Origin: Thiocapsa rosea | Lineage (GTDB): Bacteria; Pseudomonadota; Gammaproteobacteria; Chromatiales; Chromatiaceae | Length of the DNA: 64,000 bases | Assembly: GCF_003634315.1 (NCBI RefSeq) | Contig: NZ_RBXL01000001.1 | Span: 3,080,501 to 3,144,500 of the forward strand | Direction of reading: 5' to 3' | Shown: positions 51,979 to 62,973 of the stretch, one piece after another | How the letters are laid out: every line of letters starts with the position of its first letter | Position numbering within the stretch: position 1 is the first letter of the stretch | Notes under the pieces: model-generated | Database searches by the model: none | What the model was told of the DNA's origin: nothing | The model's input: only the letters and a program-made list of their open reading frames with translations | Program-made: the position numbers and the translations under genes

Positions 51979-54369
51979 TGGCCAAATCCAGTCATCGACA
52001 TCGGGCTTGTCGATGCCGTGCTCGTGCGCGTAGTTTCTGCAGTCGATCTGCATGTCGCGCAGCTTCTCCTTCACATGCGCACCCGCGACCTGCAGACGCG
52101 GCACCCGGTTGATGACGTCGATGGCCAGGCTGAAGCGGTCGATCTCGTTCTCGATGGCGAGTTCCAGCGGCGTGTTGATATTGCCCTTTTCCTTGTAGCC
52201 GCGCACGTGCAGGTTCTTGTGATTGGTGCGGCGGTAGGCGAGGCGATGGATCAACCAGGGATAGCCGTGGAAGTTGAAGATCACCGGCCGGTCTTTGGTG
52301 AAAAGGCTGTCGAAGTCGTGATCGCTCAGTCCGTGGGGATGCTCCCCGGCCGGCTGCATCCGGAAGAGATCCACGACATTGATGAAGCGCAGTCGGATGT
52401 CGGGGAAGTGCTCGCGCAGCAGGGCGGTGGCGGCCAGCGCCTCCTTGGTCGGGATGTCGCCGCAGCCGACCATGACGGCGTCGGGCTCGACACCCTGGTC
52501 GTTGCTCGCCCAATCCCAGATGCCGATGCCCTTGGTGCAGTGTTTGATGGCGGCGTCCATGTCCAGGTACTGGAGATGGTTCTGTTTGTCGGCCACGATC
52601 ACGTTGATGTCGTCGCGGCTCTGTAGACAGTGGTCGACTGTCGAGAGCAGGGTGTTCACGTCCGGCGGCAGATAGATGCGGGTGACCTCCGGATTCTTGT
52701 TCACCACGACATCCAGAAAGCCCGGATCCTGATGGGTGAAACCGTTGTGGTCCTGGCGCCAGACGGTCGAGGTGATCAAGAGGTTTAGAGAGGAGATGCG
52801 CGCCCGCCAGGGGATCTCCTCGCAGATCGCCAGCCACTTGGCGTGCTGGTTGTACATGCTGTCGATGACATGGACGAAGGCCTCGTAGGTCGCAAAGAAG
52901 CCGTGCCGACCGGTCAGGACATAGCCCTCGTACCAGCCCTCCAAGGTGTGCTCGGAGAGCATCTCGAGCACGCGACCGTCCGGGGAGAGCTCCCCGCCTT
53001 GCGCGTCTTCCTCCTTGTATTCGCAGAGCCAGAGCTTCTTGGAGACCTCGTAAATCGCGTCGAGCTTGTTCGAGGTGTTCTCGTCCGGGCCGAAGACACG
53101 GAAGTTGTCCATGTTCTTGGCCATGACGTCGCGCAGCAGCTCACCCGTCGGCTTGGTGTTCATGGCGCGGATCTTCCCCGGCGCGGCCACCTGAAGGGCA
53201 TAGTCGCGAAAGTCCGGCATGCGCAATGCCCGGCGCAACAGTCCGCCGTTCGCGTGCGGATTCGCACTCATGCGCAGCGTCCCCTCCGGGGCCAGCGCGC
53301 GCAGCTCCGGGATCAGCCTGCCCGCGCCGTCGAACAGCTCCTCGGGCTTGTAGCTGCGCAGCCAGTCTTCGAGCTGTTTGAGATGGGCCGGGTTGTCGTG
53401 CATGCCCGACAGCGGCACCTGATGGGCACGCCAGAAGCCCTCGACCTTCTTGCCGTCGACCTCTGCGGGGCCGGTCCAGCCCTTGGGTGTGCGCAGCACG
53501 ATCATCGGCCAATGGCCGCGCGTCGCCGTGCCGCTCGTGCGGGCCTCCTGTTGAAAAGCGCGGATCTGGGCCAGACAGGCATCCAAGGTGGCGGCCATGG
53601 TCTGATGCATCGTCATGGGGTCGTCGCCCTCGACGAAGAAGGGCGTCCAGCCGTAACCACGCATCAGCTCGGCAAGCTCCTCGCGCGGGATGCGTGCGAG
53701 CAGGGTCGGGTTGTTGATCTTGTAGCCGTTCAGATGGAGGATCGGCAGCACCGCGCCGTCGCGGACGGGGTTGAGAAACTTGCTCGAATGCCAGGAGGTC
53801 GCGAGCGGTCCGGTCTCGGCCTCGCCGTCGCCGACCGCTACGGCGACCAAAAGGTTTGGATTGTCGAAGGCAGCACCGAAGGCATGCGAGATCGAGTAAC
53901 CCAGCTCGCCGCCCTCGTGGATGGAGCCAGGCGTCTCCGGCGTGCAGTGCGAGCCGATGCCGCCCGGGAAGGAGAACTGCTTGAAGAAGGCGCGCATGCC
54001 TTCTTCATCCTCGCTCTTATTGGGGTAGATCTCGGAGTAGGTGCCCTCCAGATACACAGGTGCGAGCACGCCCGGTGCGCCGTGACCCGGACCGGCGAGA
54101 AAGATCGCCTCCTGTGCATGCTCCCGGATGATGCGGTTGAGATGCACGTACATGAAGGACAGGCCGGGACTCGCGCCCCAATGACCGAGCAGGCGTTTCT
54201 TCAGATGGCCCTCGGCGAGCGGCTCGCGCAGCAGCGGGTTGTCCCGAAGGTAGATCATGCCCGCAGCGAGATAGTTGCAGGCGCGCCAGTAGGCATCGAT
54301 CTTGGAGAGAAGCTCGGGGGACAAAGGATTGGCGTCGATCTCGGTCGTGGAGAGGCTGCTTGTCGTCAT
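51973..54369 (-). CDS. xfp: Xylulose-5-phosphate/fructose-6-phosphate phosphoketolase
   Basis: This 798-residue thiamine-diphosphate enzyme starts at the ATG at 54369 with GGAGA upstream ([17 protein letters not shown]). Signatures: [66 protein letters not shown] and [16 protein letters not shown], the ThDP-binding part. It splits xylulose 5-phosphate or fructose 6-phosphate into acetyl phosphate and a shorter sugar phosphate. The stop codon lies inside repeat copy H. Confidence 0.96.
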   Translation of the reverse strand: MTTSSLSTTEIDANPLSPELLSKIDAYWRACNYLAAGMIYLRDNPLLREPLAEGHLKKRLLGHWGASPGLSFMYVHLNRIIREHAQEAIFLAGPGHGAPGVLAPVYLEGTYSEIYPNKSEDEEGMRAFFKQFSFPGGIGSHCTPETPGSIHEGGELGYSISHAFGAAFDNPNLLVAVAVGDGEAETGPLATSWHSSKFLNPVRDGAVLPILHLNGYKINNPTLLARIPREELAELMRGYGWTPFFVEGDDPMTMHQTMAATLDACLAQIRAFQQEARTSGTATRGHWPMIVLRTPKGWTGPAEVDGKKVEGFWRAHQVPLSGMHDNPAHLKQLEDWLRSYKPEELFDGAGRLIPELRALAPEGTLRMSANPHANGGLLRRALRMPDFRDYALQVAAPGKIRAMNTKPTGELLRDVMAKNMDNFRVFGPDENTSNKLDAIYEVSKKLWLCEYKEEDAQGGELSPDGRVLEMLSEHTLEGWYEGYVLTGRHGFFATYEAFVHVIDSMYNQHAKWLAICEEIPWRARISSLNLLITSTVWRQDHNGFTHQDPGFLDVVVNKNPEVTRIYLPPDVNTLLSTVDHCLQSRDDINVIVADKQNHLQYLDMDAAIKHCTKGIGIWDWASNDQGVEPDAVMVGCGDIPTKEALAATALLREHFPDIRLRFINVVDLFRMQPAGEHPHGLSDHDFDSLFTKDRPVIFNFHGYPWLIHRLAYRRTNHKNLHVRGYKEKGNINTPLELAIENEIDRFSLAIDVINRVPRLQVAGAHVKEKLRDMQIDCRNYAHEHGIDKPDVDDWIWPF

Positions 54370-54530
54370 GGGGTTCTCCGTGTGTCCGTCGTCGGTCGTG
54401 CGAGCATAGTAAAAGACTCGGATGAACGCGAGGTGACGGGGAGCGATGGAGCCCCGGTGATCGACGGCTGCAGCGGCGCAATCCCTGCGGCCTCCAACGG
54501 CCCTGCAGCACGCGCAACGGAGGACATCGA

Positions 54531-54695
54531 GTGGATGGCAATTCGCTGAAGGCAATCGAGTTTTACGGATTCATGGCGCTAGCCGCCTGGCTGGTCTACT
54601 CCCAATTCATCGCCGCGCGACGGGATCGGAATCGCTCTGAGGACCGTCCGTCGAATGAGGAGCCGCGCGACGGCGACGAACCCCCGCACGGCTGA
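54531..54695 (+). CDS. Small single-pass membrane protein (54 aa)
   Basis: The start GTG at 54531 is preceded by GGAGG with 7 bp spacing. The product has one hydrophobic helix ([17 protein letters not shown]) followed by a basic stretch (AARRDRNR) and an acidic, proline-rich tail. It lies between the divergent phosphoketolase gene and the convergent response-regulator gene. It is too short for most ORF filters, but the start signal, helix and positive-inside pattern support it. Function unknown. Confidence 0.65.
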   Translation: MDGNSLKAIEFYGFMALAAWLVYSQFIAARRDRNRSEDRPSNEEPRDGDEPPHG

Positions 54696-54734
54696 TCCTC
54701 CGGCCGCCGAGGGCTCTGTCCAACGGGGCCAGGG

Positions 54735-55700
54735 TCAGCGATCGTGGCGCTTGAGTGCCGCGCGCAGTGATTGCAGCGCGGTGGTTGCCATGTCGCGCAG
54801 GCGATCGGCGGCGTCGACGACCTCAAGGTCGGAACCACTGCGGCGCGATCCGGCTTGCGGCCCGGAAGGCGCGTGCTCGCCGGAGACGGCCCCGTCGCCC
54901 GTTACGCTCGGCTGCACCCTGATGTCGGGGAGCGATTGCCTCAACTCCTCGATGATCTCGTGGCGTTGGCGTGCGAGCGATGCGGCGACACGATCCCCGA
55001 TCAGGTTCGGGAGAATCTCGCGGATCAGACGCGTCTCGAGATCGCCGAGATCCTGCTGGCTTGCGCCGGGCGGTGCGGCGGCGCGCGCGGCATGCTCCGC
55101 GGCGAGTCGCTCCTCGACGAGGTGGCGCGCCTCGGCGATCGAGATCTCGGTGAGGTCGCGCCGCAGGGACTCCACGAGGATCGTCAAGCGTTTGTTGATG
55201 CCCGCCTCCAAGCGCTCGTCGATCAAGGCGACCAGCTCGGCCTCGCTCAGCGGGCCGGGCGAGGTTGCCGGGTCTGCAACGGGCTTGTTGGCCTGCGACA
55301 TCTTCACCGGCGCGGGCGCGGCCGGGGTGTTGTTGTCGATCGCTGCGCGCAGGCATGCGATGACCTCGGGGAGTCGCTCTGCGGCGAGCGATTTAGGCAG
55401 GATGGTGAGCACGCCCTTCTTGCGGGCCGCTGCCGCGAAGTCGCTATCCTCCTGCGAGGTGCAGAGCACGATCGGCACGTGGGCCGTGCGCGGATCGGCA
55501 CGGATGATCTCCAGTGCCTCCAGGCCGTTTAAACCCGGCATGATATGATCCATGAGAATCGCATCCGGGATCTGGCTTTTCAGGATCTCCAAGGCCGCCT
55601 CGGCGGAGTCGGCGGTATCGACATCGATACCGCGATTCTTCAGCTCGATGCGCAGGGCGTACCGCGTGACTTTGGAGTCGTCGATCAAGAGGATCTTCAT
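54735..55700 (-). CDS. Response regulator with long helical C-terminal region
   Basis: In this 321-residue protein the receiver domain occupies residues 1-120: ILLIDDSKVTRYAL, ILMDHIMPGLNG with the phospho-acceptor Asp, VLCTSQED and ILPKSLAAERL. The rest has no known output domain. It holds a proline-rich linker, a long charged helical stretch (about 150-265, many Glu/Arg/Ala) and a tail ending in LQSLRAALKRHDR. This build fits a regulator that acts by protein contact. It stands alone, 74 bp from the divergent pgl gene. Confidence 0.82.
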   Translation of the reverse strand: MKILLIDDSKVTRYALRIELKNRGIDVDTADSAEAALEILKSQIPDAILMDHIMPGLNGLEALEIIRADPRTAHVPIVLCTSQEDSDFAAAARKKGVLTILPKSLAAERLPEVIACLRAAIDNNTPAAPAPVKMSQANKPVADPATSPGPLSEAELVALIDERLEAGINKRLTILVESLRRDLTEISIAEARHLVEERLAAEHAARAAAPPGASQQDLGDLETRLIREILPNLIGDRVAASLARQRHEIIEELRQSLPDIRVQPSVTGDGAVSGEHAPSGPQAGSRRSGSDLEVVDAADRLRDMATTALQSLRAALKRHDR

Positions 55701-55774
55701 ATCGGGTCGGGACGTGCGGTATCCGTCAGGTGGGGAAACGCCGTCAGTTTACTGGTCGGAGGGGGCAAAGTGCC

Positions 55775-56461
55775 ATGGGCGAGCAGATGATCCGCTTTAT
55801 TCGGTTCGATTCGACAGGGGCGGTCGCCGAGGAAACGGCGCGCCGAATCAGCGCCGCGGCGCGCCGTGCCATCGCGTTACGAGGGCGGTTTCTGTGTGTT
55901 CTGGCCGGAGGTCGCACCCCCTTGACCGCTTACGATCGACTGGTCCATCAGCCCGAGGATTGGGCGCATTGGCATCTCTTTCTCGGCGATGAGCGATGCC
56001 TCGCGCCCGACGATCCCGAGCGCAATAGTCGTGCGATCGCGTCGGCCCTGACCGAGCGCGTTCCGATTCCGTCGGTCAATCTTCACTGGATTCCTGCCGA
56101 AGCGGGGGCAGAGTCGGCGGCGCGACGCTACGATGCGCTGATCGCAACCCAGATGCCTTTCGACCTGATTCTGCTGGGCATGGGCGAGGACGGTCACACC
56201 GCGAGCCTCTTTCCCGGTCATGAGACCCCGGCCGACGTGCGGGCGGCGCCGGTGCACGAGGCCCCGAAACCGCCGCCCGATCGCGTGACCTTGACCCCCT
56301 TGGCCCTCGCCGCTGCCCCGGAGCGTTTGATCCTGGTCACGGGTGCGGGCAAGCGCGAGGCGCTCGCGGCCTGGCGTCGCGGTGCGGACCTGCCGGTCGC
56401 GCGGGTCGCGGCCCTGGGCAGGACGGATGTGCTGATGGATCCCGATGCCGCGGGGGATTGA
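55775..56461 (+). CDS. pgl: 6-phosphogluconolactonase
   Basis: This 228-residue DevB/Pgl enzyme has LCVLAGGRTPLTAYDRL, WHLFLGDERCLAPDDPERNS and LILLGMGEDGHTASLFPGH, the standard motifs. It hydrolyses 6-phosphogluconolactone in the oxidative pentose phosphate pathway. ATG codons at 55775 (GGAGGGGG about 10 bp upstream) and 55787 are possible. I favour 55775. It is followed by the second hexanucleotide hairpin element. Confidence 0.94.
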   Translation: MGEQMIRFIRFDSTGAVAEETARRISAAARRAIALRGRFLCVLAGGRTPLTAYDRLVHQPEDWAHWHLFLGDERCLAPDDPERNSRAIASALTERVPIPSVNLHWIPAEAGAESAARRYDALIATQMPFDLILLGMGEDGHTASLFPGHETPADVRAAPVHEAPKPPPDRVTLTPLALAAAPERLILVTGAGKREALAAWRRGADLPVARVAALGRTDVLMDPDAAGD

Positions 56462-56474
56462 CGCTGAAGGTCTA

Positions 56475-56595
56475 GTGGCGCAGTGCAGAGATTCCGAGAA
56501 CGTCCGAGATCATTATCGTTGTCGTTGTCGTTGTCGTTGTCGTAGTCGTATCGAGGGTCGATTACGACAACGACAACGACAACGACAAAGAACGG
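56475..56595. repeat. Hexanucleotide-armed hairpin element, copy 2
   Basis: The lead GCGCAGTGCAGAGATTCCGAGA and CGTCCGAGATCATT closely matches copy 1. Then CGTTGT units at 56517-56540 face ACAACG units at 56565-56588 across a loop containing CGTATCGAGGGTCG. It lies 14 bp downstream of the pgl stop and may form its terminator or an mRNA end structure. Confidence 0.88.
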
Positions 56596-56690
56596 TCATC
56601 TCGCCATACCGCTGCGGAGATGCGACACCCCGTTCAGGCGCTCTGCGCCCAACTGTAATGCCCTGTTGACATTCCACCAGGATACCGACC

Positions 56691-57161
56691 ATGAACCTCC
56701 AAATTGCCATCCCGATCGCTCTGCATCAGGTCGCCGGTCTTATCTGGGTCGGCGGGATGTTTTTCGCCCATTTCGCACTGCGTCCGACGCTCAAAGCGGC
56801 GCTGGATCCGCAGCCTCGCCTGCGCGTGGCACTCGGTGTCTTTCAGCGCTTCTTCCCCTGGGTCTGGGGCTCGATCGCGGTTCTGTGGCTCAGCGGACTC
56901 TGGGTGTTCCTCGGGGTTTCGGGCGGCAAGGCCGGGCTTTATGTCCACGCCATGATGGGCACTGCGCTGATCATGACGTTGATCTTCACCCTGATCTATT
57001 TCATCCCGTTCCGCCGGATGCAGGGCAGCGTCGCCGCCGCCGACTGGCCGAAAGCCGCTTCCATGTTCGGGTGGATTCGAGGGTTGATGGCCGTGAATCT
57101 GGCCCTTGGTTTGGCGACCGTCGTCATCGCTGCCGCGGGGCCGGCCTTGATCGGTCGCTGA
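56691..57161 (+). CDS. CopD-like integral membrane protein
   Basis: This 156-residue protein has four hydrophobic helices. LHQVAGLIWVGGMFFAHFALRP at the N-terminus, with conserved histidines and WVGG, and YVHAMMGTALIMTLIF later, match the CopD family of copper-resistance or haem-type membrane proteins. A role in copper handling is possible but not shown by context. It is convergent with the hyn operon, and the two share the terminator at 57335. Confidence 0.82.
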   Translation: MNLQIAIPIALHQVAGLIWVGGMFFAHFALRPTLKAALDPQPRLRVALGVFQRFFPWVWGSIAVLWLSGLWVFLGVSGGKAGLYVHAMMGTALIMTLIFTLIYFIPFRRMQGSVAAADWPKAASMFGWIRGLMAVNLALGLATVVIAAAGPALIGR

Positions 57162-57334
57162 AGGGCGATTCATAAGCTGCCGCTTATCTCGATCCGGGGC
57201 GCTCGCTGTGCCCCGGATGTTGTCGCCCATAACGTTGGGCGCTATAGGCCGCGGACGGCCCGAACCTGCGCGCACGACGTTGGTTTCGAACAGGTGCTTC
57301 AGGCCGTGAAGACGTCTACTCAATCTCGACCCCC

Positions 57335-57363
57335 AAAAAAAGGCCGCGATTCGCGGCCTTTTT
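57335..57363. terminator. Bidirectional rho-independent terminator
   Basis: AAAAAAAGGCCGCGA and TCGCGGCCTTTTT form a perfect GC stem with A/T tracts on both sides, so it can act in either direction. It lies between the convergent copD-like gene and hynL and is the clearest terminator in the window. Confidence 0.93.
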
Positions 57364-57384
57364 CCGGGTTCCCCGACAATCGCC

Positions 57385-59115
<1,731 letters not shown>

Positions 59116-59116
59116 C

Positions 59117-60436
59117 TCAGTTCTTCTCCACCAGGTGCTCGGCGATCATCTCGGTGAGACCGACCACCGGGATCTCCATGTTGAATTCCTCCAGACCCTC
59201 TTCGAGCTGGGTCCGGCAGGTGGCGCACATGGTGACCATGCGTTCCGGGTTGACCTCCTCGATCTGCGCCTTCTTGCGCTTGAAGGCGGCCATCTTGAGC
59301 GGCTCCGCGCGCTCGTTGGAGCTGACCCCGCCGCCTGCACCGCAGCACCACTGGAACTTGCCGTGCTCCTTGAGCTCGACGAAGTTCTCGGCGACCAGGT
59401 TCATGAGGTTGCGCTGCTGCTGGATCACGCCGCTCTTGCGGGCGAGGTTGCAGGGATCGTGCATCGAGAGGCGATCGGTTTCCATGCCTTCTGTCTTGAT
59501 CCGCCCGCTCGCGCGCAGCTCCTCGAGGACCTCGATGATATGGAAGACCTTGAAGGGATAGGGCCGGCCGATCAGGTTCGGGCCTTCCCAGCGGATCGCC
59601 GTGAAGGCATGTCCGCACTCGGGGCTGATGACCTTGGGCACCTTGAGCTTCTCGGCCGCGGCCACGACACGCTCGACCAGTTCGGCGGCGATGTCCTTGT
59701 TGCCGATCTGGATGCCGGCGTTGGTCGCCTCGAAGCATTGGGTCGAGAGCGTCCAGGTCACCCCGGCATGGTCGAAGATCTTGGTGATGGCTTCGAGATA
59801 CTCGGGGAAGTTGATGATCTCCATCGAGGAGAGCATCACCAGATATTCGGCGCCTTCCTTGTCGACCGGGACCTCCAGTCCGCTGCTGGTCTGGACATGG
59901 TTGATCTGAACCGCCAGCGTCTTCCATTGCAGACCCATGGGGCTGCCGGTCTGGATGGCGCGCACCGAGGCGGCGATCAGTCCTTCCGGCGCATGTCCGG
60001 CCTGGACCATGCCCTCGCGGGACTTGCGAATCATCAGCGCCAGATCGTTGCCGACCGGACAGACCATGGAGCAGCGACCGCACATGGAGCAGGAGTCGTA
60101 GAGCAGCTCCTCCCATTCGGCCAGCATCGCGTCGGTGACCTTCGGTTGCAGGCCGAGCTTGCCCTTGATCTTGCCCAAGAGTGTGAAGTCGTTCTCCCAG
60201 ACGCGGCGCAGCGGCTCCAGCTTGAGGATCGGCGTGTATTTGGGATCGCCCGTTTCCAGATAGAAGGGGCAGGCCTGCGCACAGATGCCGCAGTGCACGC
60301 AGCTTGAGAAAAACGCGGCGACAGGTCCGTCGACCTCGGCGCGAAAGGCCGCGAGGCCCCGTTCGAGTGTCAACTCGCTCACCTTCGAATCCTCCTGCGG
60401 CTGGGTATGGCCCCGTTCAAGTGTCAGCTCGCTCAT
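59117..60436 (-). CDS. isp2: Isp2, heterodisulfide reductase-like Fe-S protein
   Basis: This 439-residue protein resembles HdrD/GlpC. Two 4Fe-4S motifs are CVHCGICAQACP and CSMCGRCSMVCPVG. Two CCG-type regions follow (CNLARKSGV...WCCGAGGGV and TMCATCRTQL). It likely carries electrons between HynSL and Isp1. The N-terminus is duplicated: SELTLERG at residue 2 recurs after 18 residues. The second copy begins with GTG at 60382 preceded by AGGAGG at ideal spacing, so translation may start there instead of at the ATG at 60436. Confidence 0.93.
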   Translation of the reverse strand: MSELTLERGHTQPQEDSKVSELTLERGLAAFRAEVDGPVAAFFSSCVHCGICAQACPFYLETGDPKYTPILKLEPLRRVWENDFTLLGKIKGKLGLQPKVTDAMLAEWEELLYDSCSMCGRCSMVCPVGNDLALMIRKSREGMVQAGHAPEGLIAASVRAIQTGSPMGLQWKTLAVQINHVQTSSGLEVPVDKEGAEYLVMLSSMEIINFPEYLEAITKIFDHAGVTWTLSTQCFEATNAGIQIGNKDIAAELVERVVAAAEKLKVPKVISPECGHAFTAIRWEGPNLIGRPYPFKVFHIIEVLEELRASGRIKTEGMETDRLSMHDPCNLARKSGVIQQQRNLMNLVAENFVELKEHGKFQWCCGAGGGVSSNERAEPLKMAAFKRKKAQIEEVNPERMVTMCATCRTQLEEGLEEFNMEIPVVGLTEMIAEHLVEKN

Positions 60437-61095
60437 GACTGCACCCCCTTGCGGCCGAATGCGGCCCCGTTGTACCAGCGTGCGATGAAGGTCGTGAAGA
60501 TGTGCGTGAGCTTGGTGAAGGGCAGCAGGATCAGCATGATCTCGGCCGAAAGGATGTGCATGCCCAGGACCAGCGGATAGGGGTCGACCAGGCGGTAATA
60601 GGCCAGCCATCCCGTCAGCACGACCGCGAAGACCACGGCCCAGACCACATAGTCCTCGACCGTGCTGATGCGCCTCTTCACCGGATGTGTCATCCGATGC
60701 ACCAAGGTGGCGATCAGCGCGACCAGGGTGACGGAGGTCACCAGACTGATGACCGGGTTGGGCAGCGCCGGCCAGGACAGGCCGGTCAAGCTCTCGATCA
60801 CGGCGATGTGCGGCAGGAAGAGCAGCAGCGTGATCAGGAAGCCGATATGCCAGATCCAGCCGACGACGACGTTGAAGGGCGCGCGCTGGAAGGTGCCCGG
60901 GTCCGCGACGGTGCGGGTGACAACGGTCCGCAGACCGGGAAGCCACTCACCGGCGCGGGCCTCGGCGAAGTTCTTCTTGCGCCCGAGCATGAGGATCTCG
61001 GCGATGCGCACCAGCAGACCGATCGCGAAGATGGCGATCGCGATGTTGAACATCGGACCCTTGGTCCATAGCAGAAACTCCATCGAGCCGCTCAT
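60433..61095 (-). CDS. isp1: Isp1, membrane b-type cytochrome subunit
   Basis: This 220-residue protein has five hydrophobic helices and resembles NarI/DsrM-type cytochrome b subunits. Histidines in the helices (WIWHIGFL, TLVHRMTHPVKRR, LGMHILSAE, KLTHIF) can ligate haem. It anchors the hydrogenase complex in the membrane and exchanges electrons with the quinone pool. It overlaps hynS and isp2 by 4 bp each. Confidence 0.92.
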   Translation of the reverse strand: MSGSMEFLLWTKGPMFNIAIAIFAIGLLVRIAEILMLGRKKNFAEARAGEWLPGLRTVVTRTVADPGTFQRAPFNVVVGWIWHIGFLITLLLFLPHIAVIESLTGLSWPALPNPVISLVTSVTLVALIATLVHRMTHPVKRRISTVEDYVVWAVVFAVVLTGWLAYYRLVDPYPLVLGMHILSAEIMLILLPFTKLTHIFTTFIARWYNGAAFGRKGVQS

Positions 61096-62201
61096 AGCTT
61101 CGCCTCCAATTCCTCGACCGTGACGGGCTGACGGTGGGCGACCTCGGCCTTGGTCTGTTTCTTGGCCGATACCGCGACCGCACCGCCGACGACCGCACCC
61201 AGCACACCTGCGGCCAGGACGTTCATGCCGGACGCCGAGGTCGGCACCGAGACCGCGTTGTAGAAGCCGCCGGCATCCCAAAATTTTGGCTCGGAGCAGC
61301 CCAGACAGGGATGTCCGGCCTCGACCGGCCAACTGGTGCCGTCGTTCCAGCGCATGGTCGCGCAGGCGTTGTAGGTGGTCGGGCCCTTGCATCCGAGTTC
61401 ATACAGACACCAGCCGAGACGCGCGCCTTCGTCGTCGAAGGTCTTGGCGAAGAGGCCCCGGTCGTAGAAGGGTCGGCGATAGCAGCGGTCGTGGATCGAC
61501 TGACCGTAGAAGGCCATCGGACGGTTGTAGGCGTCGAGTTCGGGCAGCCGTCCGAAGGTGAGGTAATGGGCGATGACGCCCGTGATCACCATCGGGATCG
61601 GCGGACAGCCCGAGACGTTGATGACCGGCTTGTTCTTCACCAGATCCATCACCGACATGGCGCCGGTCGGATTGGGGTTGGCCGCGGGCAGACCGCCGAA
61701 GGTCGCACAGGAGCCGACCGCGATGACGGCGGCGGCGTTCTCCACCGTCTCCATCAGCATGGCGTAGTTGCTGTGACCGGCGACGGTCGAGAATCCCGGG
61801 TTGGCTTTCGGACCCGGGATGGAGCCGTCGACGATGACCAGATACTCGCCCGGATTCGCAGCCATCGCCTCCTCGCGTGCGTGTTCGGCGGCATCGCCGG
61901 CAGCGGCCTGCAGGGTGTGGTGATAATCCAGCGAGATGACGTCGAGGATCAGATCTTCGAGCGTCGGGGCATGGCTGCGGGTTAGCGACTCGGTACAGCC
62001 GGTGCATTCCTGGAACGACAGCCAGATGACCGACGGTCGCTTGGCCTTCTCCAGCGCCGCGGCGATCGCCGGCGCCATGCTCGGCGGCAGCGCCATCATC
62101 GAGGCGGTCGCGGCACAGAACTTCAGGAAGCCACGGCGCGAGACGCCGCGTTCGCGAAGGCTCTCGCCGAGTGTTTTCTCAGTGGGTTTACGGGCAGCCA
62201 T
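61092..62201 (-). CDS. hynS: NiFe hydrogenase small subunit (HynS)
   Basis: The protein has 369 residues from the ATG at 62201, which has GGAGGG upstream. The longer frame begins inside hupH. The Tat signal is GVSRRGFLKFCAATAS. Cluster ligands are in FQECTGCTESLTRS, VGSCATFGG and GCPPIPMV, with a later CLYELGCKGPTTYNAC and HPCLGCSEPKFWD. A hydrophobic C-terminal helix (MNVLAAGVLGAVVGGAVAV) anchors it. The mature enzyme is therefore exported with HynL by the Tat path. Confidence 0.95.
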   Translation of the reverse strand: MAARKPTEKTLGESLRERGVSRRGFLKFCAATASMMALPPSMAPAIAAALEKAKRPSVIWLSFQECTGCTESLTRSHAPTLEDLILDVISLDYHHTLQAAAGDAAEHAREEAMAANPGEYLVIVDGSIPGPKANPGFSTVAGHSNYAMLMETVENAAAVIAVGSCATFGGLPAANPNPTGAMSVMDLVKNKPVINVSGCPPIPMVITGVIAHYLTFGRLPELDAYNRPMAFYGQSIHDRCYRRPFYDRGLFAKTFDDEGARLGWCLYELGCKGPTTYNACATMRWNDGTSWPVEAGHPCLGCSEPKFWDAGGFYNAVSVPTSASGMNVLAAGVLGAVVGGAVAVSAKKQTKAEVAHRQPVTVEELEAKL

Positions 62202-62218
62202 AGTCCCTCCTTCAGATG

Positions 62219-62677
62219 TCAGGACGCGAGAGGCGGGTCGCTCTGGTCCGGGTTCAAGCGGGCGTCGAGCGCGGCGATCGCGTCGTTGAGATCCTGCGGC
62301 TGCGGACACAGGATCTCGGGCACAGTCGCGATCTCGAGATGCAGGGCGAGGCGATGCGCCTCGGAATTCAGATAATCGACCAGCCAGACCCCGGGGATGG
62401 CGGTCTCTTGCACGCGTGTCGGACCGAGCGCATCGATGCTGGCTTGGACCTCGCCGGTGCCCAGCACCGAGAGCAAGTGCTCCAAGTCGCCGGGGCCGAA
62501 GGGCATCGCCTTCAGATCGATCTTGGTGGTCTCGCCGGTACTGATCAGACGCGCCAAGGCGTGGCGGACTTCATGCAGAACGGGTTCGGCATTGCCGTAT
62601 CCTTGCGGATGCGGATCAGCCTCGGGCACGACCGAGCCGCTTTCGACGACGACGGGAATCTGATCCAGCAACGACAT
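62219..62677 (-). CDS. hupH: HupH/HyaF-like hydrogenase expression protein
   Basis: This 152-residue protein has the HupH C-terminal domain pattern: LHEVRHALARLISTGETTKIDLKAMPFGPGDLEHLLSVLG, then ETAIPGVWLVDYLNSEA and IATVPEILCPQ. It is about half the length of full HupH, so it is a single-domain version. Such proteins assist maturation of the hydrogenase small subunit Fe-S clusters. It is the first gene of the hyn operon, 17 bp before hynS. Confidence 0.85.
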   Translation of the reverse strand: MSLLDQIPVVVESGSVVPEADPHPQGYGNAEPVLHEVRHALARLISTGETTKIDLKAMPFGPGDLEHLLSVLGTGEVQASIDALGPTRVQETAIPGVWLVDYLNSEAHRLALHLEIATVPEILCPQPQDLNDAIAALDARLNPDQSDPPLAS

Positions 62678-62771
62678 ACAACATACCTCGCCTTATCCGC
62701 CTGGAATTCTAGGCGCTTTGCCGCCTCCCGGATTTGATGCAGCGCAGCTAATTAGAAAGTTAGCAAACTCG

Positions 62772-62973
62772 AATGATCCGAACCGCGTCACTGTGGTTCA
62801 TCCGGGTGCTGGAGGGTGTTCGAACGCTAGCGGATTCCGAGACTCTCCGCTGTGACGCGGTTCGGATGATTTATTTTTTAATCTCTTAAACCGCGCTGGC
62901 TCCAGCGGCCATCAAGTCTGCCGGGGCCAATCCCGTCCAAAAAACATCGCATGCCGCGCTGGGCGCGGTTTAA
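62772..62973 (-). repeat. Bipartite palindromic element, copy I (full, unusual left module)
   Basis: Left module 62772-62871 has 20-bp near-perfect inverted ends (ATGATCCGAACCGCGTCAC and its complement), and its core contains GCGGATTCCGAGACTCTCCG, similar to the lead of the hexanucleotide hairpins. Right module 62885-62973 is normal. The outer right end contains the TAA stop of agmatine deiminase. Confidence 0.85.
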
